From Lichenicola sp050954785 (GTDB lineage Bacteria > Pseudomonadota > Alphaproteobacteria > Acetobacterales > Acetobacteraceae): 64,000 bases of DNA. Where the stretch lies: NCBI GenBank assembly GCA_050954785.1, contig JBPBQO010000171.1, forward strand, positions 25,860-89,859, in the 5' to 3' direction. This document shows positions 23,183 through 31,659 of the stretch, piece after piece (within the stretch, counting starts at the first letter, position 1; each line of letters opens with the position of its first letter). Made by a program: the position numbers and the translations under genes. The notes below the pieces were generated by a model that made no database searches, was not told where the DNA came from, and saw only the letters and a list, made by a program, of their open reading frames with translations.

Positions 23183-25246
23183 TCAGATATCGAGCAGCGC
23201 CTCGGACGTCGCGTTCGCGTTTTCCTGGATGAACTGGAACCGTAATTCCGGACGCCGGCCCATCAGGCTTTCCACCCGCTCGTCGGTCGCCTCGCGATCC
23301 TCGTGCGCCGCGATGACCTTCAGCAGGGTGCGATGCGCCGGGTCCATCGTCGTGCGCTTGAGGTCGGCCGGCGGCATCTCGCCCAGGCCCTTGAACCGAC
23401 TCACCTCGATCTTGGTGCCGGCCTTGAAGCCGGTCTTCAGCTTCCGCTCGCGATCGCGGTCGTTCATCGCATAGACCGTCTTCGCCCCCTGGGTCAGCCG
23501 ATAGAGCGGCGGCTGTGCCAAATGCAGGTGGCCGCCCTGGATCAGTTCTGGCAGCTCCCGATAGAAGAAGGTCATCAGCAGCGAGGCGATGTGGGCGCCA
23601 TCCACGTCCGCGTCCGTCATGATGATGACGCGGCCGTAGCGCAGCTTGGACTCGTCGTAGCGCGCACCCTGGCCGCAGCCGAGCGCCTCCATCAGGTCCT
23701 TCAGTTCCTGGTTGCCGCGCAGCTTCTCGGCCGAGGCGCTGGCGACGTTCAGGATCTTGCCGCGCAACGGCAGCACTGCCTGGGTCTCGCGGTTGCGCGC
23801 CTGCTTGGCCGAACCGCCGGCGCTGTCGCCCTCGACCAGGAATATCTCGGTCTCGGCGGCATTCTCGCGCGTGCAGTCGGTCAGCTTGCCGGGCAAGCGC
23901 AGCCGGCGGGTCGCGGTCTTGCGCGGGGTGTCCTTGAGATCGCGGCGGCGCAACCGCTCCTCGGCACGCTCGATGATCGCCGCCAGCAGTGCGTCCGCCT
24001 GCGCCGGGTGTCCCGCCAGCCAATGGTCGAACCGGTCGCGCAACGCGGTCTCGACCAGCCGTGTCGCCTCCGAATTGGTCAGCTTTTCCTTGGTCTGACC
24101 CTGGAACTGCGGCTCGCGGATGAACGCCGACAGCTTGGCCGCCACCGCGCCGAGCAGATCCTCGGCGGTCACCTGCTGTGCCCGCTTGTTGCTCCGCTGC
24201 TCGCCCCAGTTACGCAGGCCCTTGATCAGCGCGTTGCGGAACCCGGTCTCGTGGGTGCCGCCCATGGGGGTCGGGATGGTGTTGCAGAACGAGGCCAGCG
24301 CCGACTCGCCGGACTCGAGCCAGGCCAGCGCCCACTCGACGCGGCCCGTCTGTGCGCCGTCCGGGCCGGCCGGCAAATTGGCCTCGCCCGACCACAGGTC
24401 GAACAGCAGCGTCGCCTTGTCGTCGAGCTCGTCGCGCAGACTGTCGGCCAGGCCGCCCGGAAAATGCAGTACCGCAGTCTCAGGGATGTCGGCGCCCTTG
24501 AGCAGGCTCGGCTCGCACTCCCAGCGGATAGTCACGCCGCGAAACAGGAACGCCTTGGACCGGCAGAACCGATACAATCTGGCCGCCGAGAAGATGAGCG
24601 GCCCGAAGATCTCGGTGTCCGGGATGAAGCTGATCTGGGTACCGCGCCGGTTCTGGGTGACGCCGATCTTTTCCAGCGGGCCCATCGGCTTGCCGCGCTC
24701 ATACGACTGCCGCCAGACCGCACGATCCCGTGCCACTTCCACTTCGAGCAGCGACGACAGCGCATTGACCACCGACGAACCGACGCCGTGCAGGCCGCCC
24801 GAGGTCGCGTAGGCCTTGCCCGAGAACTTGCCGCCCGAATGCAGCGTGGTGAAAATGACCTCGAGCGCCGAGCGGTCGCGGAACTTCGGGTGCGCGTCCA
24901 CCGGAATGCCGCGCCCGTTGTCGCGCACGGTCAGCCGGTTGCCGGCCTCGAGCGAGATCTCGATGGTCGTGGCATGGCCGGCAACGGCCTCGTCCATGGC
25001 GTTGTCGATGATCTCGGCTGCCAGATGGTGCAGCGCGTTCTCGTCGGTGCCGCCGATATACATGCCCGGGCGGCGCCGGACCGGCTCCAGGCCCTCCAGC
25101 ACCTCGATATCACGCGCCGAGTAGCCGGGTTCCGGCTCGGCGGCGTTGGACGCCGTGGCGGTCTTCGGTTTGCGCGTTGCCGGCATCGCAGCCGGCGGCA
25201 TGCCGGTGCGGGGTTTGCGCGGCACTGGTGAGAACAGGTCGTTCAT
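23183..25246 (-). CDS. parE: DNA topoisomerase IV subunit B
   Basis: A 687-residue ATPase subunit of the chromosome-decatenating enzyme. The GHKL site is seen in LAAEIIDNAMDEAVAGHA and VRDNGRGIPVDAHPK, and the ATP lid in ATSGGLHGVGSSVVNALS. The TOPRIM domain near residue 468 has EGDSAGGSAKQARNRETQAV, then PLRGKILNV and IIMTDADVDGAHIASLL. It ends RRPELRFQFIQENA, as ParE does, so the adjacent transposon wreck did not truncate it. The 40-residue low-complexity N-terminus before the GHKL domain is common in alphaproteobacteria. parC is not in the window. The ATG has GGAG 12 bases upstream. Confidence 0.95.
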   Translation of the reverse strand: MNDLFSPVPRKPRTGMPPAAMPATRKPKTATASNAAEPEPGYSARDIEVLEGLEPVRRRPGMYIGGTDENALHHLAAEIIDNAMDEAVAGHATTIEISLEAGNRLTVRDNGRGIPVDAHPKFRDRSALEVIFTTLHSGGKFSGKAYATSGGLHGVGSSVVNALSSLLEVEVARDRAVWRQSYERGKPMGPLEKIGVTQNRRGTQISFIPDTEIFGPLIFSAARLYRFCRSKAFLFRGVTIRWECEPSLLKGADIPETAVLHFPGGLADSLRDELDDKATLLFDLWSGEANLPAGPDGAQTGRVEWALAWLESGESALASFCNTIPTPMGGTHETGFRNALIKGLRNWGEQRSNKRAQQVTAEDLLGAVAAKLSAFIREPQFQGQTKEKLTNSEATRLVETALRDRFDHWLAGHPAQADALLAAIIERAEERLRRRDLKDTPRKTATRRLRLPGKLTDCTRENAAETEIFLVEGDSAGGSAKQARNRETQAVLPLRGKILNVASASAEKLRGNQELKDLMEALGCGQGARYDESKLRYGRVIIMTDADVDGAHIASLLMTFFYRELPELIQGGHLHLAQPPLYRLTQGAKTVYAMNDRDRERKLKTGFKAGTKIEVSRFKGLGEMPPADLKRTTMDPAHRTLLKVIAAHEDREATDERVESLMGRRPELRFQFIQENANATSEALLDI

Positions 25247-25297
25247 GATTGGTTCTCACTCCCCTGCGGCACGCGAGTCAACCCTGCGAGACCATCT

Positions 25298-25319
25298 GGT
25301 AACGGATATAGCTGTTACC
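25298..25319. promoter_or_regulatory. Inverted repeat between divergent parE and the RND operon
   Basis: GGTAAC and GTTACC form a perfect 6-10-6 inverted repeat in the 167-base divergent gap, 95 bases before the RND pump start. It is placed like an operator for a TetR-type efflux regulator, although no regulator gene is adjacent. A TTTT follows the right arm. Confidence 0.45.
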
Positions 25320-25413
25320 TTTTGATGCGAATACGTTTGGCTGCTGGCTTGTTGTCATCGAGCCTTGTTGCAACATCCTGCTCCATCGTTGTGGCCGGAC
25401 AGGAGCGCCGACT

Positions 25414-28400
25414 ATGGGTCTGGTCAAGTTCGCCCTGAAGTACCGCATCACCTTTTATGTGATGGCGGTGCTGATCATGCTCGCCGGCGGTGGCGCCGCG
25501 GTCGTCATGCCCAAGGACGTCCTGCCGGACGTTAACATCCCGGTCGTTACCATCATCTGGACCTACACCGGCCTCGATACGCCGGATATGCAGAACCAGG
25601 TCACCTCGTACAACGAGCTGGCCCTGTCCAACAACGTCGTCGGCATACGCGACATGGAGAGCACGACTCTCCAGGGCATTACCATCACCAGGGTGTATTT
25701 CCAGCCCGGCGTCGATATCGGCCTGGCACTCAGCCAGGTGAGTTCGGCGACCAACGCCATTCGTGGGCAGTTGCCGCCCGGGATCCAGCCGCCGATCGTG
25801 ATCCGGTTTTCGGCATCCTCGGTGCCGGTGATTCAGATCGCGGCGACGTCCGAGGTCGAGAGCCAGGCCGACGTCTATAATTATGTCCGCTTCCGGCTGC
25901 GCTCGACCCTGCAGACCACCCCCGGCTCCACCATGCCGCCGCCCTATGGCGGCGTGCCCGAGCAGGTGATGATCGATCTCGATCCGCATGCGATGCAGGC
26001 CTACGGGCTGACCCCGATGCAGGTGGTGACCGCGGTCAACGCGCAGAGCCTGACCCTGCCGTCCGGTCTCGCCAAGCTGGGCCAGACCCAGTTCATCATG
26101 CGGCTGAACACCCTGCCCAAGGTGCTGGACGCGCTCAACACCATTCCGATCAAGCTGGTGAACGGCTCGCCGATCCTGTTGCGCGACGTGGGCTGGGCGA
26201 GGGCGGGCGGACCGCCGCAACAGAACATGGTGCATGTGAACGGTCAGAACGGCCTGTTGCTGCCGGTGCTCAAGAACGGTCCGACCTCCACGATCGAGAT
26301 CGTCGACGCGGTGAAGTCGATGCTGCCGGGCATCATCGCGGCAGCGCCCAAGGACATCCATATCGTCTCGCTGTTCGACCAGTCGGTGTTCGTCTCGGAG
26401 GCGATCAGCGACGTGGCCGAGGAAGGCCTGATCGCGGCGGCGCTGACCGGGCTGATGATCCTGCTGTTTCTGGGATCGTGGCGGGCCACCCTGGTGGTGC
26501 TGGTGTCGATTCCGCTGGCGGTGCTGAGCTCGCTCGCCGTGCTGGCGGTGCTGGGCGAGACCATGAACGTCATGACCCTGGGTGGGCTGGCTCTGGCGGT
26601 CGGCATCCTGGTCGACGATGCCACCGTGGCGATCGAGAACACCTACCGGGTGATGGAAAGCGGCAAAGGCTTCCGCGAGAGCGTGGTCGAGGGTGCCGCG
26701 GCGATCGCCAAGCCGACGCTGATCTCGACCCTGTCGATCTGTTCGGCGTTCGTGTCGGTGCTGTTCCTGGTGGGGGCGCCCAAATACATCTTTACCCCGC
26801 AGGCGCTGGCGGTGGTGTTCGCCATGCTCGCCTCCTACGTGCTCTCACGCACCCTGGTGCCGATCCTGATCGACGTGCTGGTGGCGCCTGAGCACAAGCG
26901 CCGGGAAGAGCAGAAGCAGAAGAAGGAGCAGGACAAGGGCAAGCCCGGCCTGTTCACCCGGATCCATACCGGCTTCGAGCGCGGCTTCGGCCGGTTTCAC
27001 ACCGGCTATATCGGCCTGCTGCATGTCGTGCTGAAGCGCCGTCTGCTCACCGGCGCGGTGGTGGGCGTGATGCTGGTCGTGTGCGGCTGCCTGTTCCCGT
27101 TCCTCGGCAAGGATTATTTCCCGGCGATCGAGAGCGGCCAGATCACCCTGCATGTCCGAGCCAGATCGGGCACCCGGATCGAGGAGGCGGCGAAGCTGTT
27201 CAGCCGGGTCGAGGACACCATGCGCGAGGTCGCCGGCCACGACTCCAAGGGTGCATCGAACGTGGTGACCGTGCTGGACAATATCGGCCTGCCCTCGGTG
27301 AACTATAATCTCGCCTTCAACGACGGCACCTTCGTGTCCTATTCCGATGGCCAGATCCTGGCGACGCTCAAGCCCGGCGTCAGCGGCAGCCGGGTCACCA
27401 AGCAGCTTCGGGTGCTCCTGCACCAGCGCTTCCCGGACACCATCTTCTATTTCCAGCCTGCCGACATCATCACCCAGATCCTCGACTTCGGCGTGCCGTC
27501 GCAGATCGACGTGCAGGTGCATGGCCGCCACGGCGCCGTCGACCTGGCAATGGCGCGAACCCTGGAGCGGCGGCTGAAAGCGCTGCCCGGCCTGGTCGAC
27601 GTGCATCTGCAGCAGGTGGTGGATGCGCCGGAGTTCCTGGCCGAGATCGACCGGCAGCGCGCGTCCGAGCTCGGCCTGACCGAGCAGCAGGTCGCCAACC
27701 AGCTCAACATCTCGCTGTCGGGCAGCTTCCAGGTATCCCCCAACTTCTGGACCGATCCCAAGACGGGGATCCCCTGGCAGCTCACGGTGCAGACGCCGGA
27801 ATACCGGCTCGACAATCTGGCCCAGATCGCCAACACGCCGTTGGTCACCGGCGATGGCGGCGTCAACGGCCTGCAGCCGGTCAGCCTGTTGAGCAATGTC
27901 GCCACCTTCCATCGCGGGACCGAGCAGTCGGTGCTGAGCCACGTCAACACCGAGCCGACCTTCGACGTCTATGCCGCGGTCCAGGACATGGATCTCGGTT
28001 CGGCTGCAAGTGCCATCAACCGTGTCGTCAAGGAGGAGCAGAAGCACCTGCAGGCACCCGACAAGATCGTCGTGCGCGGCCAGATCGAGAGCATGAACAG
28101 TGCCTTCTCGCATATCGAGATCGGGCTGGTCGTGGCAGTGGTCGCCGTCTATCTGCTGATGGTGCTGAACTACCAGGACTGGGGCGATCCGTTCGTGGTG
28201 CTTTGCGCCCTGCCGCTGGTGTTCTGCGGCATCGTGCTCAGCCTGTTCATTACCCACACCACCTTTTCGATCGCCTCGCTGATGGGAGCGATCATGAGCG
28301 TGGGCGTCGCATCCGCGAACTCGATCCTGCTGGTGACGTTCGCTCGTGAGCACCGGCAGGAAACCGGATGCTCGGCGATCGAGGGTGCGATCGCCGCCGG

Positions 28401-28623
28401 TGACGCGAGGCTCAGGCCGGTCCTGATGACGGCCGGCGCGATGGTGGTCGGACTGATCCCGATGGCGCTCGATCTGGGGCAGGGCGGTGAGCAGAATGCC
28501 GCCCTCGCACGTGCCGTCATCGGCGGCATCACCGTCGGCACCTGCTCGACGCTGCTGTTCGTGCCGTTCCTCTACAGCCTGCTTCGCAAGGGCCCGGTGC
28601 ACGGCCCGGAGGACTACGTATGA
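25414..28623 (+). CDS. RND multidrug efflux permease
   Basis: A 1069-residue inner-membrane proton-driven pump of the AcrB/MdtB-C type. The N-terminus LKYRITFYVMAVLIMLAGGG is the first helix; the PN1 region has DVLPDVNIPVVTIIWTYTG; the RND signature in TM4 reads LAVGILVDDATVAIENTYR, with the proton-relay aspartates. Twelve membrane helices and two large periplasmic loops are expected. A highly charged cytoplasmic stretch (HKRREEQKQKKEQDKGK, residues about 490-510) sits in the central loop. The adaptor gene overlaps its stop. No TolC-like outer-membrane gene follows, so the pump must borrow one. AGGAG precedes the ATG. Confidence 0.93.
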   Translation: MGLVKFALKYRITFYVMAVLIMLAGGGAAVVMPKDVLPDVNIPVVTIIWTYTGLDTPDMQNQVTSYNELALSNNVVGIRDMESTTLQGITITRVYFQPGVDIGLALSQVSSATNAIRGQLPPGIQPPIVIRFSASSVPVIQIAATSEVESQADVYNYVRFRLRSTLQTTPGSTMPPPYGGVPEQVMIDLDPHAMQAYGLTPMQVVTAVNAQSLTLPSGLAKLGQTQFIMRLNTLPKVLDALNTIPIKLVNGSPILLRDVGWARAGGPPQQNMVHVNGQNGLLLPVLKNGPTSTIEIVDAVKSMLPGIIAAAPKDIHIVSLFDQSVFVSEAISDVAEEGLIAAALTGLMILLFLGSWRATLVVLVSIPLAVLSSLAVLAVLGETMNVMTLGGLALAVGILVDDATVAIENTYRVMESGKGFRESVVEGAAAIAKPTLISTLSICSAFVSVLFLVGAPKYIFTPQALAVVFAMLASYVLSRTLVPILIDVLVAPEHKRREEQKQKKEQDKGKPGLFTRIHTGFERGFGRFHTGYIGLLHVVLKRRLLTGAVVGVMLVVCGCLFPFLGKDYFPAIESGQITLHVRARSGTRIEEAAKLFSRVEDTMREVAGHDSKGASNVVTVLDNIGLPSVNYNLAFNDGTFVSYSDGQILATLKPGVSGSRVTKQLRVLLHQRFPDTIFYFQPADIITQILDFGVPSQIDVQVHGRHGAVDLAMARTLERRLKALPGLVDVHLQQVVDAPEFLAEIDRQRASELGLTEQQVANQLNISLSGSFQVSPNFWTDPKTGIPWQLTVQTPEYRLDNLAQIANTPLVTGDGGVNGLQPVSLLSNVATFHRGTEQSVLSHVNTEPTFDVYAAVQDMDLGSAASAINRVVKEEQKHLQAPDKIVVRGQIESMNSAFSHIEIGLVVAVVAVYLLMVLNYQDWGDPFVVLCALPLVFCGIVLSLFITHTTFSIASLMGAIMSVGVASANSILLVTFAREHRQETGCSAIEGAIAAGDARLRPVLMTAGAMVVGLIPMALDLGQGGEQNAALARAVIGGITVGTCSTLLFVPFLYSLLRKGPVHGPEDYV

Positions 28624-29975
28624 CCCCGCGTGAGTATGACGATGGCGGCCACGATACGTCCGTGAACAAGGCGGCGCCCGATCGCGAACCGGACCAGGAC
28701 CAGAAGCCTGATCCGAAACAGGAACAGGAGCCGCCGCCACCACCTCGGCGCCGGCTGGCATTATACGTGGCTGTGCCGCTGGCGATGCTGGTCGGCTGGG
28801 GCGTCTACATACATTGGCGTCAGTCGAGCAATGCGTCCGACACACTGAAACAGGCACAGGCCTCGGTGCCCGATGTTCAGGTGGCCACCGTGCATCGCAC
28901 CTCCAACCTGACGGCGACCACGCTGCCCGGCCAGACGGCCGCGTTCGAGTCCGCCGACCTTTATGCCCGTGCGACCGGCTACGTCACCCAGCGCATGGTC
29001 GATATCGGCAGCCACGTAAAGAAAGGCGACCTGCTGCTGACGATCGCCTCGCCGGACCTGGACCAGCAACTGGAACAGGCCCAGGCGCAGCTCGGTCAGA
29101 TGCAGGCCCAGCTCCAGCAGGCCCAGGCCAACCTCGGCCAGGCCAATGCCAATACCAAGCTCGCACTGGTCAACCGCAACCGTTCACAGATCCTGGCGGG
29201 CGAGGGGTGGGATACCAAGCAGAACCGCGACACCCAGGTCACCAACTACAATGTCAGCAGCACCAGCGTGAAGTCGGCGCAGGCGGGCATCGGGGTCGCG
29301 GTCGCCAACGTACGTGCGCAACAGGCGAGCGTGGACCGGCTGGTGGCGCTGACCGGCTTCGAGAACGTCAAGGCGCCGTTCGACGGAGTGATCACCCAGC
29401 GCGACGTCGATATCGGCACCCTGGTACAGAGCGACGCCAGCACCGGCACCGCCTTACTGCACATCGACGATCAGGATCTGCTGCGTTGCCAGATCTATGT
29501 GCCGCAAAGCCAGTTCACCGGTATTCATGTCGGACTGCCGGCGCATGTCATGGTGACGGAACTGCCCGGCCAGGTGTTCAAGGCGGTGGTGTCGCGCTCG
29601 TCCGTTTCGCTGGCGCAGAACTCGCGCTCGATGCTGGTCGAGGTCGACATCGACAACCGCGACGGCCGCCTTACCCCTGGCCTGTTCGTGACGGTGTCGT
29701 TCGACGTGACGCGCCCGACCCCTGTGGTGGTGGTTCCGGATGCGGCGCTGATCTTCGACGCCACGGGTCTGCATGTCGCGGTGATCGACCAGGACAGCAA
29801 GGTCACGATGCGCACGATCAGCATCGCCCGCGACACCGGCACCGAAGCCGAACTACGCGATGGTCTGAACGGCACGGAGAGAGTGATCGTCAACCCGCCG
29901 ACCGATCTCTCCGAAGGCCAGAAAGTCCATGTGCTTCCGGAGAAGAAGACCGACGGCAAGCAGGCGTCGGGCTGA
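28620..29975 (+). CDS. RND efflux periplasmic adaptor (membrane fusion protein)
   Basis: A 451-residue adaptor joining the RND pump to an outer-membrane channel. An acidic, Pro-rich cytoplasmic head (residues 1-42, ending PPPPPRRR) precedes one membrane anchor (LALYVAVPLAMLVGWGVYI). The lipoyl half-motifs are LYARATGYVTQRMVDIGSHV and VKAPFDGVITQRDVDIGTL; between them lies a Gln/Ala-rich coiled-coil hairpin starting near residue 146 (LDQQLEQAQAQLGQMQ). The beta-barrel and membrane-proximal domains follow (TPGLFVTVSFDV). The ATG overlaps the pump stop, so subunits are coupled. The long acidic N-terminal head is uncommon in AcrA, which is a lipoprotein. Confidence 0.92.
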   Translation: MTPREYDDGGHDTSVNKAAPDREPDQDQKPDPKQEQEPPPPPRRRLALYVAVPLAMLVGWGVYIHWRQSSNASDTLKQAQASVPDVQVATVHRTSNLTATTLPGQTAAFESADLYARATGYVTQRMVDIGSHVKKGDLLLTIASPDLDQQLEQAQAQLGQMQAQLQQAQANLGQANANTKLALVNRNRSQILAGEGWDTKQNRDTQVTNYNVSSTSVKSAQAGIGVAVANVRAQQASVDRLVALTGFENVKAPFDGVITQRDVDIGTLVQSDASTGTALLHIDDQDLLRCQIYVPQSQFTGIHVGLPAHVMVTELPGQVFKAVVSRSSVSLAQNSRSMLVEVDIDNRDGRLTPGLFVTVSFDVTRPTPVVVVPDAALIFDATGLHVAVIDQDSKVTMRTISIARDTGTEAELRDGLNGTERVIVNPPTDLSEGQKVHVLPEKKTDGKQASG

Positions 29976-30024
29976 CAAGGACTTGGTGCTTCTGCCGTTC
30001 GCCCGGCGATTGCATGAAACACAA

Positions 30025-30056
30025 AAGGGGACCGTGCGTCACCGCACGATCCCCTT
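30025..30056. terminator. Hairpin ending the RND operon
   Basis: AAGGGGA-CCGTGCG and CGCACGA-TCCCCTT pair around TCAC in the gap between two converging genes. The stem is long and GC-rich. There is no clear T-run on either side. Confidence 0.6.
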
Positions 30057-30084
30057 GCAAACCCCCCACCCCTGGGAAGATCGA

Positions 30085-30663
30085 TCAGCCCTTGTGGCTG
30101 CGTGTCACGGCACGAATATGACGAACCCGGGCCGGATGGTCGAGTGAGCTCGGCGCGGCACAGGTCTCGTAACTGGCGGGCTGGACAATGTCCTTGGCTT
30201 CCGCGTAGCCGCCGAGATCGGACGCGTTGTCGAGCACCGCGACCTCGTCGAACATGCTTACCCGCTGCTGGCAGAATGCCACGCCGGCCTTCAGGCCGCG
30301 CTCCGACTGCGCATTGGCGAGCTGGGTGATATAGTCGTCATGCGCAGTCTGGGCGCCGCGACCATAGGTCGCCCGAAAATACCCGTTCAGCGCCACTTCC
30401 TGCGCCGTCAGGTCCGGCCGGAATTTCTCGATGAACGCATTGTAGCGATCCTGCACGTTGCAGGAGAGGGCAGTAACCATCAGCTCGCTCTTGAGACCCT
30501 GCACGTCGAATGCCTGCCTGGCCGACGACATGCCGCACTGGCCGGCGGCAAAAGCCTGGCTGGTCAGCAGCGTGGCTGCGAGCCCGGCCAGAATCGCACG
30601 ACCCTTGGTCCGTGTCCTTGAACCTTCTGGCTCGATCTCAAGGCGCCCTACAAGGAAAGACAT
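30085..30663 (-). CDS. Hypothetical exported protein
   Basis: A 192-residue protein from the ATG at 30663 (GGAGA before it; a longer in-frame start upstream is less likely). A signal peptide is visible at residues 20-40 (ILAGLAATLLTSQAFAAG), preceded by an unusually long charged N-region of about 20 residues. The mature part has four cysteines (QCGMSS, ALSCNV, AFCQQR, ETCAAP), suggesting two disulfides, and a helical middle (YNAFIEKFRPDLTAQEVAL). I recognise no named family. It converges on the RND operon and is divergent from the lipoprotein gene at 31039. The C-terminal tail is basic and His-rich. Confidence 0.7.
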   Translation of the reverse strand: MSFLVGRLEIEPEGSRTRTKGRAILAGLAATLLTSQAFAAGQCGMSSARQAFDVQGLKSELMVTALSCNVQDRYNAFIEKFRPDLTAQEVALNGYFRATYGRGAQTAHDDYITQLANAQSERGLKAGVAFCQQRVSMFDEVAVLDNASDLGGYAEAKDIVQPASYETCAAPSSLDHPARVRHIRAVTRSHKG

Positions 30664-31038
30664 GGTGTTCTCCAGACCGGGCCATGCGGCAAGGAAGGGG
30701 GCTCCGGGAAGCGACTGCTCCCCGCTCAACTAACAAGCGAGGATGACGCCGTAAACGACGGTTCTGCAAGCATTATCCCGGCCACAATGACGAGCACCGC
30801 ATCGAGTGTTGCGTAACTGCACTGCAACGGGCGTATCAAACCGAGATATGTCCAGAAAACATTTTCGATCTAGCAGCGCGGGTGGTTTACTGTTCTGCCT
30901 CTCAGGCGGCAAGCGTCGCGAATCGGTTCCGAGTCGCAAATATTCGATAACGTTTCCCGGTCTTCCGCCGCGTTCGAATTTGGCTTAAGGCACTGTCCCC
31001 CGCACGTGTTGCGGGCTGCCAGATTTCGGAGCTGACGA
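30664..31038. other. 375-base divergent intergenic region
   Basis: It separates two divergent exported-protein genes and is AT-richer than its surroundings, so it probably carries both promoters. I see an imperfect inverted repeat GTTGCGTAACTG/CACTGCAAC around 30810-30830, but no structure strong enough to name and no convincing gene. Confidence 0.4.
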
Positions 31039-31605
31039 GTGCACGTGCGAGCTGCTGCATCCCTGTTGATGACTGGCATCCTGATCACCGGATGTGCACA
31101 GAAACCATTGCCGGCACCGGCCGTGGCGATTGCGCCGAATCCGTTCGGCTACCTGAAGCAGTCCGCTGTTTGCACGGTGAGCCCGCTTGCCAATGGTCCG
31201 ACGGGGCGCAGTGCCAAGATAAGTGTGCGTTCCGATGACGGGCTCTGCACCGTTGCTCTGTCGCAGCCGGATGGCACCGCCTATGCCTCGTTCCTGCTGC
31301 AGACGGTGCCGGCGCATGGCAAGGCGTTCATCTACAACTACAATAACCAGACTCTGGTGAACTATACCGCGACGACTGCCTATGCAGGTCCGGACAGCTT
31401 CACCGTCAGCCTGATCCCGACCGCCGGCCATGCACGTGTGCCATTGCAGGTCGCGGCGCTGGTGGACGCAACCGGCGTCGTGCTTCCGCCCCCGCCGCCG
31501 GTTCCCTACGTCGCGCCGCCGTCGAAAAGCACCCATAGGACGAGCAAGTCGACCCGTTCTACCCATTCCACCCACTCGAAGCATAAGAAGGCGAGTTCGT
31601 CCTAG
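31039..31605 (+). CDS. Lipoprotein with Ser/Thr/His/Lys-rich tail
   Basis: A 188-residue protein with a GTG start. The signal peptide (AAASLLMTGILITGC) ends in a lipobox, Cys at about residue 19. The middle (YASFLLQTVPAHGKAFIYNY and YAGPDSFTVSLIPTAGHARV) looks like a small all-beta, Ig-like domain. After a Pro-rich hinge (PPPPPVPYVAPP), the last 25 residues are a run of Ser-Thr-His-Lys repeats, strongly basic. Such tails may bind cell-wall or surface polymers or metals, but this is a guess. I recognise no specific family. A bidirectional hairpin ends the gene. Confidence 0.75.
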   Translation: MHVRAAASLLMTGILITGCAQKPLPAPAVAIAPNPFGYLKQSAVCTVSPLANGPTGRSAKISVRSDDGLCTVALSQPDGTAYASFLLQTVPAHGKAFIYNYNNQTLVNYTATTAYAGPDSFTVSLIPTAGHARVPLQVAALVDATGVVLPPPPPVPYVAPPSKSTHRTSKSTRSTHSTHSKHKKASSS

Positions 31606-31617
31606 GTCGAACCACAG

Positions 31618-31645
31618 CACCCCCGGGCCCTATGGACCGGGGGTG
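31618..31645. terminator. Hairpin between convergent lipoprotein gene and cysI
   Basis: CACCCCCGG and CCGGGGGTG pair perfectly around a 10-base loop in a 54-base convergent gap. It can serve both strands; T-runs are absent. Confidence 0.6.
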
Positions 31646-31659
31646 TATCGTCGGCTCGA

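Noticed and set aside
22534..23232. The 232-codon plus-strand frame as an intact gene
   Set aside because: Only its middle matches a Tn3 transposase; the ends are out of frame or beyond the element, so it is part of a pseudogene.
23303..25231. A 642-codon plus-strand frame opposite parE
   Set aside because: Antisense shadow of a well-supported gene; no recognisable protein features.
26845..28857. A 670-codon minus-strand frame opposite the RND pump
   Set aside because: Antisense, His/Asp/Gln-rich, no domain; the pump on the other strand is certain.
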